From positions 18,649-82,648 of the forward strand of contig NZ_NGFP01000007.1 of NCBI RefSeq assembly GCF_002149035.1: a stretch of DNA of 64,000 nucleotides. The letters run 5' to 3'. Of this stretch, positions 25,459 to 33,381 are shown one piece after another. The notes below the pieces were generated by a model. It did not search any database. It was not told the origin of the DNA and saw only the letters and a list, made by a program, of their open reading frames with translations. Made by a program: the position numbers and the translations under genes. This DNA is from Streptosporangium minutum. GTDB taxonomy: Bacteria; Actinomycetota; Actinomycetes; Streptosporangiales; Streptosporangiaceae. How positions within the stretch are numbered: the stretch's first letter is position 1; each line of letters opens with the position of its first letter.

Positions 25459-26817
25459 TCAGGCGGGGCTCAGCTCCCTGGTCCGTTCGTTCAGCTCCCT
25501 CACCGCGGGCTCGCCGGCGAAGGGGTCCAGCCGCCGCCGCAGGTCGGACGCGTAGGACTGGGTCCGGGCCGACTGCAGCCCCCCGGCCAGCTCCAGCGCC
25601 TGGCCGGCCGCCACGCAGGCCTGCTCCAGCTCGCCGCACCCGAGCAGCCCCGCCGACAGCAGCGAGAGGTTGAACATGCGGCCGCGGACGTAGCGCCCGT
25701 CCATGTCCAGCGACCGCGTCGCGTGCCGTACGGTGCCCGGCCCGTCGCCCAGGTCGCGGAAGCAGTGGGCGAACTTGGCCGACAGGTACGCCTCGTCGAA
25801 GTATGAGATCCAGTCGGGCTCCTCGCCGGCCTCGCGCTGGTCGAAGGCCAGCTCGGCCGCGTGCAAGGAGTTGCCGCACGCCCCCCGGTCGTCCATCAGG
25901 GCGTGGCCGTGGGCCTCCAGCACGTGCGACTCCGCCAGCAGGGCGTAGACCCCCGCGCGGCGGGCCGACAGCTGGGCGGCCCGCGCCAGGTCGAGAGCGT
26001 GGGCCGGCTGTCCTATATACAGGGCCTGATGGCTCATCCCGGCGAGGATCTCCCCGCCGAGCCCGTGGTCCCCCGCCCCCCGGGCCAGGCGCAGCGCCTG
26101 GATCAGGTAGCGCTGAGCCAGGCCGTGCTGCTCCAGGTCGTAGGCCATCCACCCGGCCAGCCGGGTCAGCTCGGCCGCGGCGGACGCCAGCGCCCTGCCG
26201 GTGCCCTCGCCGTAGGAGCCCTCACTGAGCAGCGGCGCGACCGCCGTATCCAGATATTTCACGACCGCCGAGCGGACCCTGCCGCCGCCGAACCTGTTGT
26301 CCAGCTCGCCGAAGGACCGGGTGACCTCCCGGATCGCGGCTATGTCGGCCATGCCCACCCGCCGGGCGCCGCCCGCGACGGGACGGCCCTCCAGGGGAAG
26401 GGTCAGCCAGCGTAGGGCGCCGACCGACCCGGCCCCGATCGCGAAGGTCGAGTCGAGCAGGAACCTGCGTCTCTCAACATCTCCCCGCCACAGTGCCGTC
26501 ACGGTCGCGATCCCCTCCTGCCACGTGTGTGTGAACTCCTGTCCGAGGTCGAGAGGTGTCGCGACGACCGGCAGACCGAGGTCTTCCGAGCTGACCGTCC
26601 TGCGGAGCCGGAGTGCGAAAATCTCTGCGAGCAGTCCCGGCACCGGATTTCTCGGCCGCTGACCGCCGATCCAGCGCAGAACGGAACTGTGGTCGTACTT
26701 CAGACCCGGCAGGCCCCGGGCCACACCGAGATCGTTGAGCCTGCGGGACAGCCCCTTGTGCGTGAAACCCGCTTCAGCGATGAGTCGCTGAAGCAGTCGG
26801 TTGGGCTCGCGTTCCAT
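25459..26817 (-). CDS. XRE-type regulator with TPR-like C-terminus
   Basis: A 452-residue actinobacterial regulator. The first ~75 residues form a helix-turn-helix (HKGLSRRLNDLG, KYDHSSVLRWIGGQRPR), and the remaining ~370 are helical TPR-like repeats (for example AERALASAAAELTRLAGWMA-type helices and a DLARAAQLSARRAG stretch). This layout resembles the NsdA-type and SCO4441-like regulators of development and antibiotic production, whose ligands are mostly unknown. The start is the ATG at 26817, four bases after an AGGAG; the frame is open to a GTG at 26829. A perfect hairpin lies in the first codons. It reads away from malic enzyme. Confidence 0.8.
   Translation of the reverse strand: MEREPNRLLQRLIAEAGFTHKGLSRRLNDLGVARGLPGLKYDHSSVLRWIGGQRPRNPVPGLLAEIFALRLRRTVSSEDLGLPVVATPLDLGQEFTHTWQEGIATVTALWRGDVERRRFLLDSTFAIGAGSVGALRWLTLPLEGRPVAGGARRVGMADIAAIREVTRSFGELDNRFGGGRVRSAVVKYLDTAVAPLLSEGSYGEGTGRALASAAAELTRLAGWMAYDLEQHGLAQRYLIQALRLARGAGDHGLGGEILAGMSHQALYIGQPAHALDLARAAQLSARRAGVYALLAESHVLEAHGHALMDDRGACGNSLHAAELAFDQREAGEEPDWISYFDEAYLSAKFAHCFRDLGDGPGTVRHATRSLDMDGRYVRGRMFNLSLLSAGLLGCGELEQACVAAGQALELAGGLQSARTQSYASDLRRRLDPFAGEPAVRELNERTRELSPA
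26771..26794 (-). other. Perfect hairpin inside the first codons of the TPR regulator
   Basis: GCTTCAGCGA (26771-26780) and TCGCTGAAGC (26785-26794) are perfect 10-bp arms with a four-base loop, 24-47 bases into the regulator's reading frame. In the RNA it would form just inside the ribosome footprint. Confidence 0.6.
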
Positions 26818-26973
26818 CGCTCTCCTCACCGTGAGAAGCCGCGGGGGCGCTGGAAACCAGCTCGCGCCCCCTGCGCCCGTATCCGTCCCTCGTGCACACT
26901 CTTGCCCAGATAGGTGACGGAGCGCTTTTTTTATAGCACGATCCGTGACTGTTTTTTGAGTTTCCCAAAACCA

Positions 26974-27011
26974 GAAGACGCCCCTCGCCCGATCGGGCGA
27001 GGGGCGTCTTC
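26974..27011 (-). terminator. 38-base perfect palindrome terminating malic enzyme
   Basis: The sequence from GAAGACGCCCC at 26974 to GGGGCGTCTTC at 27011 is a perfect 38-base inverted repeat (19-bp arms). On the minus strand it is followed by TGGTTTTGGG. It lies 73 bases past the malic-enzyme stop and can also shield the regulator's promoter. Confidence 0.8.
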
Positions 27012-27083
27012 TCAGACGGGTCTGGAGGTCTTCGCGGATGCGTCCGGAGATCGTCGCGGGGCCCGGAGGCCCACGCGACTGGT

Positions 27084-28286
27084 CTAGAGGCGGGCGACTC
27101 CGTCGGCGCGGGCCTGCGCGGCGACCGCGGCGGTGACCGCGGGGGCGACGCGCTCGTCGAACGGGCTCGGGATCACGTAGTCGGCCGACAGGTCGTCGTC
27201 ACCGACGACGGCGGCCAGCGCCTCGGCCGCGGCCACCTTCATGTTCTCGGTGACGGTGGTGGCGCGGACGTCGAGCGCCCCCCGGAAGACACCGGGGAAG
27301 GCGAGCACGTTGTTGATCTGGTTGGGGAAGTCCGAGCGGCCGGTCGCCACCACCAGGGCGTGCCTCCTGGCGACCTCCGGGTGGACCTCGGGGGTCGGGT
27401 TGGACAGCGCGAAGACGATCGCACCGGGCGCCATCGACGCGATGGCCCCCTCCGGGACCGTCGACCCCGACAGGCCGACGAACACGTCGGCGCCGGCCAG
27501 CGCCTGCTCCGTGGAACCGCGGAGACCGGCCCTGTTGGTGTCGCGCGCCAGCGCCTCCTTCACCGGGTTGAGCCCGTCGCGGCCCTGGTGGATCAGGCCC
27601 TTGGAGTCGGACACCGCGATGTCGCCGATGCCGGCGTTGAGCAGGATGCGGCTGACCGCGACGCCGGAGGCTCCGGCGCCGGCCACCACGGCCCGCAGGT
27701 CGCCCAGCGAGCGGCCGGTCAGCCGGGCCGCGTTGCGCAGCGCCGCCAGCACGACGATCGCGGTGCCGTGCTGGTCGTCGTGGAAGACGGGGATGTCCAG
27801 GAGCTCGCGCAGCCGGTCCTCGACCTCGAAGCAGCGGGGCGCGCTGATGTCCTCCAGGTTGATGCCGCCGAAGGAGGGCGCGAGCCGTACCACCGTCTCG
27901 ACCAGCGCGTCCACGTCGGTGCAGTCGAGGCAGATCGGCACCGCGTCGACGTCGGCGAACTGCTTGAACAGCAGCGCCTTGCCCTCCATGACCGGCATGG
28001 CGGCGGCGGGCCCGATGTCGCCGAGCCCGAGCACGGCGGTGCCGTCGGAGACGACGGCGACCACGTTGGACACCCAGGTGTAGTCGTTGACGAGCTCGGG
28101 CCGCTCGGCGATCGCGGTGCAGACCCTGGCCACCCCGGGAGTGTAGGCGAGCGCCAGGTCGTCGGCGTCGTTGACCGGGACGGTGGAGCGGGTCTCCAGC
28201 TTGCCGCCGCGGTGCAGGGCGAAGGCCGGATCGAGATCGAGAGCTTCGAGGGCTTCGGGGGAGATGGAGGACGGCGTAACAGCCAC
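27084..28286 (-). CDS. NAD(P)-dependent malic enzyme
   Basis: A 400-residue malic enzyme of the bacterial short form, converting malate to pyruvate and CO2 in the cytoplasm. The N-terminal catalytic domain has [14 protein letters not shown] with the catalytic Tyr, and the metal site in [14 protein letters not shown], followed by [12 protein letters not shown]. The Rossmann domain carries [16 protein letters not shown] and [13 protein letters not shown]. The length and order match MaeB-like decarboxylating enzymes without the phosphotransacetylase domain. It starts at the GTG at 28286 with an AGGGG ribosome-binding site. Confidence 0.95.
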   Translation of the reverse strand: MAVTPSSISPEALEALDLDPAFALHRGGKLETRSTVPVNDADDLALAYTPGVARVCTAIAERPELVNDYTWVSNVVAVVSDGTAVLGLGDIGPAAAMPVMEGKALLFKQFADVDAVPICLDCTDVDALVETVVRLAPSFGGINLEDISAPRCFEVEDRLRELLDIPVFHDDQHGTAIVVLAALRNAARLTGRSLGDLRAVVAGAGASGVAVSRILLNAGIGDIAVSDSKGLIHQGRDGLNPVKEALARDTNRAGLRGSTEQALAGADVFVGLSGSTVPEGAIASMAPGAIVFALSNPTPEVHPEVARRHALVVATGRSDFPNQINNVLAFPGVFRGALDVRATTVTENMKVAAAEALAAVVGDDDLSADYVIPSPFDERVAPAVTAAVAAQARADGVARL

Positions 28287-28553
28287 AGCGACCCCTGTAG
28301 TTCAGTCAGACAGACGGATGGTTCCTTCGGAGACGCCGTCGCGGGCGTGGCCCGGCTTCGGTAGCCGCTCGGGGCCTGCTCGCTGTGAACGGTCGCCTGG
28401 AGGGGGTACGGGGGTCACCCGTTGCTCGATTGTGCCACATATTGAGACTGCCGCCGATGACAGAGGCCGCTTACTTTCGTTGTCATGGTGCGGGCCTCGC
28501 CGCACGTGTAATACTCAGAGCCCCGTTCATCACTTACATCGACGGATCATCCG

Positions 28554-29087
28554 GTGGACCTGACCTCTTATGCCGAGCTGGCTGTGCTGCTCATCAACAG
28601 CCCCGAACGACTGACCGGTCTGGAAGGGCTCCGCGCCCTCCTGGAGGAGGGCGGCCGCTACCGCCCCGGCTGCCGCATCACCCGGGGCGACCTCGACGCC
28701 CTGCGTGACCTGCGCGAGGAGCTCGTGACCGTGTTCGAGGCCGCCGCCGGCGGCGGCGAGCAGGACGTGGTCGACCGGCTCAACTCGCTGCTGATCCAGC
28801 ATCCGGTCCAGCCGCAGATCTCCGGCCACGACGGCGAGCGCTGGCACATGCACCTGACCGAGGGCGGCCGGATGGCCGACCAGTACGCCGTGGGCGCGGT
28901 GATGGGCCTGGCCACCATGGTCACCGACCTCGGGGTGGACCGGCTCGGCCTCTGCCAGGCGCCGCCCTGCCGCAGGGCCTACCTCGACACCTCCTCCAAC
29001 CGGTCCCGGCGCTACTGCTCCGAGCGGTGTGCCAGCCGGGCGAACGTGGCCGCCTACCGGGCCCGCCGGAAGGTCAACGGCCAGTAG
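28554..29087 (+). CDS. ABATE/CGNR zinc-finger domain protein
   Basis: A 177-residue protein. The first ~120 residues form the ABATE domain (YAELAVLLINS at the start), and the C-terminus has the Cys-rich CGNR-type zinc finger: CQAPPC, then RRYCSERCASRANVAAYRARR. Such proteins are widespread putative DNA-binding regulators in actinobacteria; the finger here reads CASR in place of the canonical CGNR. The GTG at 28554 has no clear ribosome-binding site; a TAATAC -10-like box lies about 40 bases upstream. Its last 34 bases overlap the convergent sodX gene. Confidence 0.83.
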   Translation: MDLTSYAELAVLLINSPERLTGLEGLRALLEEGGRYRPGCRITRGDLDALRDLREELVTVFEAAAGGGEQDVVDRLNSLLIQHPVQPQISGHDGERWHMHLTEGGRMADQYAVGAVMGLATMVTDLGVDRLGLCQAPPCRRAYLDTSSNRSRRYCSERCASRANVAAYRARRKVNGQ

Positions 29088-29359
29088 CGCAGCGTCACCC
29101 GGCCGACCAGCGCCGACGGCGGCAGCGCGCCGAAGTCCCAGCTGTCGCGGCGGCCGGAGGCCCGCTGGTTGTCGCTCTCCAGCCACCATCCCCCGTCCGC
29201 CTCCCACGCGGCCCGTTTGACGATCAGCCGCGACGGGTCGGACGGGAGCCGGGCGACGACCAGGTCGCCGGGGCGGATCGGAGCGCCGCGCCGCACCCAG
29301 AGCCAGTCCCCGGACCGCAGCGCGGGCAGCATCGAGTCTCCCTCGACACGGACTCTCAT
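29054..29359 (-). CDS. sodX: Nickel superoxide dismutase maturation protease (S26/S24-type)
   Basis: A 101-residue signal-peptidase-like enzyme that removes the leader of nickel superoxide dismutase. The catalytic Ser is Ser9 in EGDSMLPAL and the general base is Lys48 in RLIVKRAAW, in the order usual for S26 proteases. It reads away from sodN, which starts 92 bases away on the other strand, and such divergent or adjacent sodN-sodX pairs are typical. The ATG at 29359 follows a GAGGGGG site. A much longer frame exists upstream but would overlap sodN on the other strand and is rejected. Confidence 0.9.
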   Translation of the reverse strand: MRVRVEGDSMLPALRSGDWLWVRRGAPIRPGDLVVARLPSDPSRLIVKRAAWEADGGWWLESDNQRASGRRDSWDFGALPPSALVGRVTLRYWPLTFRRAR

Positions 29360-29417
29360 CGAGCACAACCCCCTCACACACGGGTTTTTCGGAGACGAGT
29401 AAGGTCGGTACTGGACC

Positions 29418-29433
29418 ATGCTGATCTCAGCAT
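29418..29433 (+). promoter_or_regulatory. Palindrome ATGCTGA-TC-TCAGCAT in the sodN leader
   Basis: A perfect 7-bp-arm palindrome lies between the putative -10 box TAAGGT (29399-29404) and the AAGGAAGG ribosome-binding site of sodN. It could be an operator or an RNA hairpin in the leader. It does not match the Streptomyces Nur consensus as I remember it. Confidence 0.5.
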
Positions 29434-29450
29434 CAAGGAAGGATTTTCCG

Positions 29451-29852
29451 ATGCTCGCACGACTTCTGCGACCCAGGCACGTCGCGTCCGCGCACTGCGA
29501 CCTGCCGTGTGGCGTGTACGACCCCGCCCAGGCTCGCATCGAGGCCGAGTCCGTGAAGGCCATCATGGAGAAGTACGCGGCGAACGAGGACCCGGTCTTC
29601 CGTTCCCGCGCGCTCACCATCAAGGAGGAGCGGTCAGAACTGGTCAAGCACCACCTGTGGGTGCTGTGGACCGACTACTTCAAGCCTCCGCACCTGGAGA
29701 CCTACCCGCAGCTCCACCAGCTCTTCTGGGACGCGACGAAGCTGGCCGGCGCCGCGGGCGGCAAGGGCACCGTCGACGTCGCGAAGGCCGACGAGCTCCT
29801 GGGCAAGATCGACGAGATCTCCAAGATCTTCTGGGCGACCAAGGCAGCCTGA
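29451..29852 (+). CDS. sodN: Nickel superoxide dismutase
   Basis: A 133-residue precursor. After a 14-residue leader (MLARLLRPRHVASA) the mature enzyme starts HCDLPCGVYDP, giving the nickel-hook ligands His1, Cys2 and Cys6. The rest is the four-helix bundle (HHLWVLWTDYFKPPHLETY). It forms hexamers that dismutate superoxide in the cytoplasm and is usually induced by nickel. The start is the ATG at 29451 with AAGGAAGG upstream; the open frame begins 33 bases earlier but inside the leader palindrome. The leader must be cut by the SodX protease encoded next door. Confidence 0.97.
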   Translation: MLARLLRPRHVASAHCDLPCGVYDPAQARIEAESVKAIMEKYAANEDPVFRSRALTIKEERSELVKHHLWVLWTDYFKPPHLETYPQLHQLFWDATKLAGAAGGKGTVDVAKADELLGKIDEISKIFWATKAA

Positions 29853-29979
29853 ACGGATCACCGAGCAGGCGTGCCGGTGAGCTCGGCTGAGGAGCGGGGC
29901 GACCCGGCGGACGGGTGACGAGGCGGGGCACCCGTTGCCACCGTCCGAGCCATGACGCGCGGCGTCGCGGCCGACACGA

Positions 29980-30014
29980 CAGGCCCCGTGGGGAGTGCGA
30001 CCACACGGGGCCTG
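29980..30014 (+). terminator. Hairpin after sodN
   Basis: CAGGCCCCGTG (29980-29990) pairs with CACGGGGCCTG (30004-30014). A 13-base loop separates them. There is no T-tract. It is about 130 bases after the sodN stop, leaving a fairly long 3' untranslated region. In S. coelicolor a small RNA is cut from this 3' region; whether that holds here cannot be seen. Confidence 0.65.
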
Positions 30015-30147
30015 ACCTGTTGAGACGCCCCATTCAAGCGCCTTAGGGTGTTCTTGAGGTGTTCAAATCGCCCCGATCGCGAGTCCAATTGGGCCAACCA
30101 CCCTCTCGGGGCTGTAGGTTGCAGTCAGCGACTCTGCGAGGAGGAAC

Positions 30148-30573
30148 GTGACCGAACACACCGAGACGCCCGCGGTCGGTATGGGTGGGATCCGTGACGT
30201 GGTGAGCGTCCGGCTACCGGCTGCGAGTGCCTATCTGTCCGTGCTACGTACGGCGACCGCCGGACTGGCCGCACGGCTGGACTTCACGCTCGACGAGATC
30301 GAGGATCTGCGGATCGCGGTCGACGAGGCGTGCGCGATGTTGTTGACCCAGGCCGTCCCCGGCACCGATCTGATCGCCGAGTTCGAGCTCACCGGGCAGC
30401 TCATGCAGGTCCGGGTCGAGGTCAGCACGGTCGGCAGCTCCGCGCCCAAGCGCGACGACTTCGCGTGGATGGTGCTCACCGCGCTGGCCGACGACGTGGA
30501 TGCCGTAACCGACTCCCCCGACCGCATGGCGATCGTGCTACGCAAGCGCCGAGGCGCAGCGAGGCCGGCGTGA
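30148..30573 (+). CDS. Anti-sigma factor of RsbW/UsfX type
   Basis: A 141-residue histidine-kinase-fold ATPase domain protein without kinase function. It has the RsbW pattern: ARLDFTLDEIEDLRIAVDEACAMLL with the N-box Glu/Asn-type residues, and a short C-terminal Arg-rich tail. It holds the adjacent SigB/SigF-type sigma factor inactive until a phosphatase-controlled antagonist competes. No antagonist gene is next to it. It starts at the GTG at 30148 with GAGGAGG upstream, and its stop overlaps a possible GTG start of the sigma gene. Confidence 0.88.
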   Translation: MTEHTETPAVGMGGIRDVVSVRLPAASAYLSVLRTATAGLAARLDFTLDEIEDLRIAVDEACAMLLTQAVPGTDLIAEFELTGQLMQVRVEVSTVGSSAPKRDDFAWMVLTALADDVDAVTDSPDRMAIVLRKRRGAARPA

Positions 30574-30590
30574 CGGAAAGGACTCGTGCC

Positions 30591-31370
30591 ATGGCCGCCA
30601 GCGACCACGCGGTGCCCGACCGGGTGCGCGCGCGCCTGCTCTTCGCGGAACTGGCGGAGTTGACCCCCGACGACTCGCGGCGCCAGCGCATCCGTGACGA
30701 GCTCGTCGAGCTCCACCTTCCCCTGGTGGAGTATCTCGCCCGCCGCTTCCGCAACCGGGGTGAGTGGCTGGACGACCTCACCCAGGTCGCCACCATCGGC
30801 CTGATCAAGTCGATCGACCGCTTCGACCTCGGGCGGGGGGTGGAGTTCTCCACCTACGCCACCCCGACGATCGTGGGCGAGATCAAACGGCACTTCCGCG
30901 ACAAGGGCTGGGCGGTCCGCGTGCCGCGCCGCCTGCAGGAGCTCAAGCTCTCGCTCACCAAGGCGATCAGCGAGCTCTCGCAGCGCGAGGGCCGTGCGCC
31001 CACTGTCGGCGAGCTGGCCGCGTTCCTGAAGATGAGCGAGGAGGAGGTGCTCGAGGGGCTTGAGTCGGCCAACGCCTACTCCACGGTCTCCCTCGACGCG
31101 CCCGACTCCGGTGACGACGACGCGCCCGCGGTGGCCGACTCCCTCGGCATCGTGGACGACTCCCTGGAGGGCGTCGAATACCGCGAGTCGCTCAAGCCCC
31201 TGCTCGAACGGCTGCCCCCGCGCGAGAAGCGGATCCTGCTGCTGCGCTTCTTCGGCAACATGACCCAGTCCCAGATCGCCACCGAGCTCGGCATCTCGCA
31301 GATGCACGTGTCCCGGCTGCTGGCCAGGACCCTCGCCCAGCTCCGTGAGGGTCTGACCGCGGAAGACTAG
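30591..31370 (+). CDS. RNA polymerase sigma factor, SigB/SigF/SigG family
   Basis: A 259-residue stress sigma factor. Region 2 is VEYLARRFRNRGEWLDDLTQVATIGLIKSIDRFD (seen in parts), then STYATPTIVGEIKRHFRDKGW. Region 3 is VPRRLQELKLSLTKAI. Region 4 is LPPREKRILLLRFFGNMTQSQIATELGISQMHVSRLL. It is controlled by the anti-sigma factor 18 bases upstream. ATG 30591 with a GGAAAGGA site is chosen; the GTG at 30570 that overlaps the anti-sigma stop (GTGA) is the alternative and would couple the two genes. Its stop overlaps the convergent membrane-protein gene by four bases. Confidence 0.93.
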   Translation: MAASDHAVPDRVRARLLFAELAELTPDDSRRQRIRDELVELHLPLVEYLARRFRNRGEWLDDLTQVATIGLIKSIDRFDLGRGVEFSTYATPTIVGEIKRHFRDKGWAVRVPRRLQELKLSLTKAISELSQREGRAPTVGELAAFLKMSEEEVLEGLESANAYSTVSLDAPDSGDDDAPAVADSLGIVDDSLEGVEYRESLKPLLERLPPREKRILLLRFFGNMTQSQIATELGISQMHVSRLLARTLAQLREGLTAED

Positions 31371-31750
31371 TCCTGGTCCCCGTAGAGGGCGTGCGTCGTC
31401 GGCGGGGACAGCAGCGCGACCAGTCCGATCACTGCCACGGCTATCAGCGGGACGCCGATGGTCTGCTGGTCGGACTGGATCAGCGTGATACCGATCACGG
31501 TGGCGAAGATCTGCGCCAGCACGCCCAGGCTCCGCGTCCACCGTTCGGTCCGCAGCATGCCCCACCCCACCCAGAGCAGGACCGCGCCGACGAGGATCCC
31601 GAATCCGGCGACGAAGAGCGAGCTCATCACGTCGGACGGCCGGCCGATCACCGTCTCGACCCCGGCGTAGCCGCCGAGCAGCAGGGTGGTGAGGCCTTCC
31701 AGCCCCAGGACGGCGGCGGCGACGGTGAGGGTCATCGGGCGATTCGACAC
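31367..31750 (-). CDS. Small four-segment membrane protein
   Basis: A 127-residue integral membrane protein with four hydrophobic segments (LTVAAAVLGLEGLTTLLLGG, VAGFGILVGAVLLWVGWGML, LGVLAQIFATVIGITLI, IAVAVIGLVALL). A basic patch lies after the second. No catalytic motif is visible, and I do not recognise a named family. Its ATG at 31750 is on the opposite strand to the diacylglycerol-kinase-like gene, and its stop overlaps the sigma gene's stop region by four bases. A role linked to the stress sigma factor is possible but only inferred from position. Confidence 0.75.
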   Translation of the reverse strand: MSNRPMTLTVAAAVLGLEGLTTLLLGGYAGVETVIGRPSDVMSSLFVAGFGILVGAVLLWVGWGMLRTERWTRSLGVLAQIFATVIGITLIQSDQQTIGVPLIAVAVIGLVALLSPPTTHALYGDQD

Positions 31751-31827
31751 ATCCCAACCCTATCGCCGGGACACCTCGATCCGCTTTCCGCAGCCGCGAT
31801 GCCGTTTTCGGCGGATACGCTGGCATT

Positions 31828-32787
31828 ATGCGCGCGATGCTCCTGGTGAACCCCAAAGCGACGTCGACCAATCAGCGGACGCGGGATGTGCTCATCGGAG
31901 CGCTGAGCGCCATGATGAACATCAAGGTCGAGGAGACCGCGTACCGGGGACACGCGGCCCTGCTGTCCCGCAAGGCCCACGCCTCGGGATACGACGTGGT
32001 GGCCGTGCTCGGCGGCGACGGCACGATCAACGAGGCCGCGAACGGCCTGCTCGACGCGGAGGACGGCAAGCGCGGGAGCGACGGGAGCGCGGCGGACCGG
32101 CCGGCGCTGCTGGTGATCCCCGGCGGCAGCGCGAACGTCTTCGCCCGCGCGCTCGGGCTGCCGAACAGCCCGGTGGAGGCGGCCGGCGCGGTGCTTGAGG
32201 CGATCCGTGAAGGCCGGCGGCGGACCGTCGGGCTGGGGCAGGCCCTCTGGGGAGACGAAAGCCGATATTTCACCTTCTGCAGTGGCTTGGGGTACGACGC
32301 CGAGGTGATCCGGGCGGTCGAGGGCATGCGCGGCACCGGCCGCAAGGCCACCCCCACGCGCTATGTGAACACCGCGCTGAACCACTACCTCTCGACCGAC
32401 AAACGCCACGCCGCCATGACCGTCGCGGGCCCGGACGTGCCCGCGGCCGGAAACATCTTCATGGCGGTCGTCTCCAACACCTCGCCCTGGAGCTACGTGG
32501 GCTCCCAGCCGGTCTGCCCGACCCCCTGGGCGAGCTTCGAGACGGGCCTCGACCTCCTGGGACTCCAGCGCCTGGGCCTGCCGTCGATGCTCCGGCTCAT
32601 CCCCCAGATCATGGGGGTCCGCGACACGCTGCCCGTCGGCCGCCATCTGGTGCAGCTCCACGACGAGAGAGAGTTCACCCTGACCGCCGAGCGTCCCGTG
32701 GCGTTCCAGCTCGACGGGGACTACCTGGGAGAAGTCGAGAGCGTAACGTTCCGGTCTATCCCGAACGCGTTACAAGTCTTGGTCTAG
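31828..32787 (+). CDS. Diacylglycerol kinase family lipid kinase
   Basis: A 319-residue enzyme of the DagK/YegS catalytic domain family, which phosphorylates diacylglycerol or a related lipid, or acts on sphingosine-like lipids. It opens MRAMLLVNPKATS and has the nucleotide-binding loop VAVLGGDGTINEAANGL near residues 55-70, PALLVIPGGSANVFARALG at 92-110 and GLGYDAEVIRAVEG. The C-terminal beta domain includes PVAFQLDGDYLG. A TACGCT -10 box ends six bases before ATG 31828, so a leaderless message is likely. It stands alone between the sigma-factor region and wblE. Confidence 0.92.
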   Translation: MRAMLLVNPKATSTNQRTRDVLIGALSAMMNIKVEETAYRGHAALLSRKAHASGYDVVAVLGGDGTINEAANGLLDAEDGKRGSDGSAADRPALLVIPGGSANVFARALGLPNSPVEAAGAVLEAIREGRRRTVGLGQALWGDESRYFTFCSGLGYDAEVIRAVEGMRGTGRKATPTRYVNTALNHYLSTDKRHAAMTVAGPDVPAAGNIFMAVVSNTSPWSYVGSQPVCPTPWASFETGLDLLGLQRLGLPSMLRLIPQIMGVRDTLPVGRHLVQLHDEREFTLTAERPVAFQLDGDYLGEVESVTFRSIPNALQVLV

Positions 32788-33000
32788 CTCGTTACAAGCG
32801 GTCATTGTGTGACGCATCCGACATGCATATCAGGCAAAACGTTCGCCCAAACCTCTTGCGTGTACTGAGCGTGGCTGCCAATCTCAACATTGACGTCGGA
32901 ACGTAGGACCTTTGAGCGGCCACCTCGCTCCCAGGTCGCCGGCGATCAAGTGGACCTGCCCCCGGACCGAACCAGGCTCGGGTAATCGTTCGCGCCGATT

Positions 33001-33016
33001 AGTGAAAGTCTTCACA
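33001..33016. promoter_or_regulatory. CRP-like site in front of wblE
   Basis: AGTGA-AAGTCT-TCACA is centred 60 bases upstream of the wblE ATG. The M. tuberculosis orthologue whiB1 is regulated by the CRP protein Rv3676 through sites of this kind, so conserved control is likely. A weaker half-matching site (TGTGA-CGCATC-CGACA) is at 32808-32823. Confidence 0.65.
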
Positions 33017-33068
33017 AAGTGAGCCGACGGAGCCGCAGCAAGGGCTCCTCTTACGAAGGAGTGGACGC

Positions 33069-33323
33069 ATGGACTGGCGCCACCGCGCTGCCTGCCGTGA
33101 CGTGGACCCCGAGCTGTTCTTCCCGATCGGCAACACCGGCCCCGCCCTGATGCAGATCGAAGAGGCCAAGCAGGTCTGCCGTACGTGCACTGTAAGTGAA
33201 GCATGCCTGAAGTGGGCACTGGAATCCGGGCAGGACGCCGGCGTCTGGGGCGGCCTGAGCGAGGACGAGCGCCGCGCCTTCAAGCGCCGCACGGCCCGCG
33301 CCCGCACCCGCGCGAACGCCTGA
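33069..33323 (+). CDS. wblE: WhiB-family iron-sulfur regulator
   Basis: An 84-residue WhiB protein, WhiB1/WblE type. The four cluster-binding cysteines are Cys9, Cys37, Cys40 and Cys46, followed by the GVWGG turn (ESGQDAGVWGGLSEDE) and a basic C-terminal tail (RRAFKRRTARARTR). It binds a [4Fe-4S] cluster, is nitric-oxide sensitive in M. tuberculosis and contacts the primary sigma factor. GAAGGAG lies five bases before the ATG region. Its place next to pdtaS repeats the order in mycobacteria (whiB1-pdtaS), and the upstream CRP-like site suggests cAMP-linked control. Confidence 0.95.
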   Translation: MDWRHRAACRDVDPELFFPIGNTGPALMQIEEAKQVCRTCTVSEACLKWALESGQDAGVWGGLSEDERRAFKRRTARARTRANA

Positions 33324-33381
33324 TCCCGCAGCACAGCGCGGACACCCGATCCCGAGAGCGCGTCCCCCTCCCCGGCCCGGC

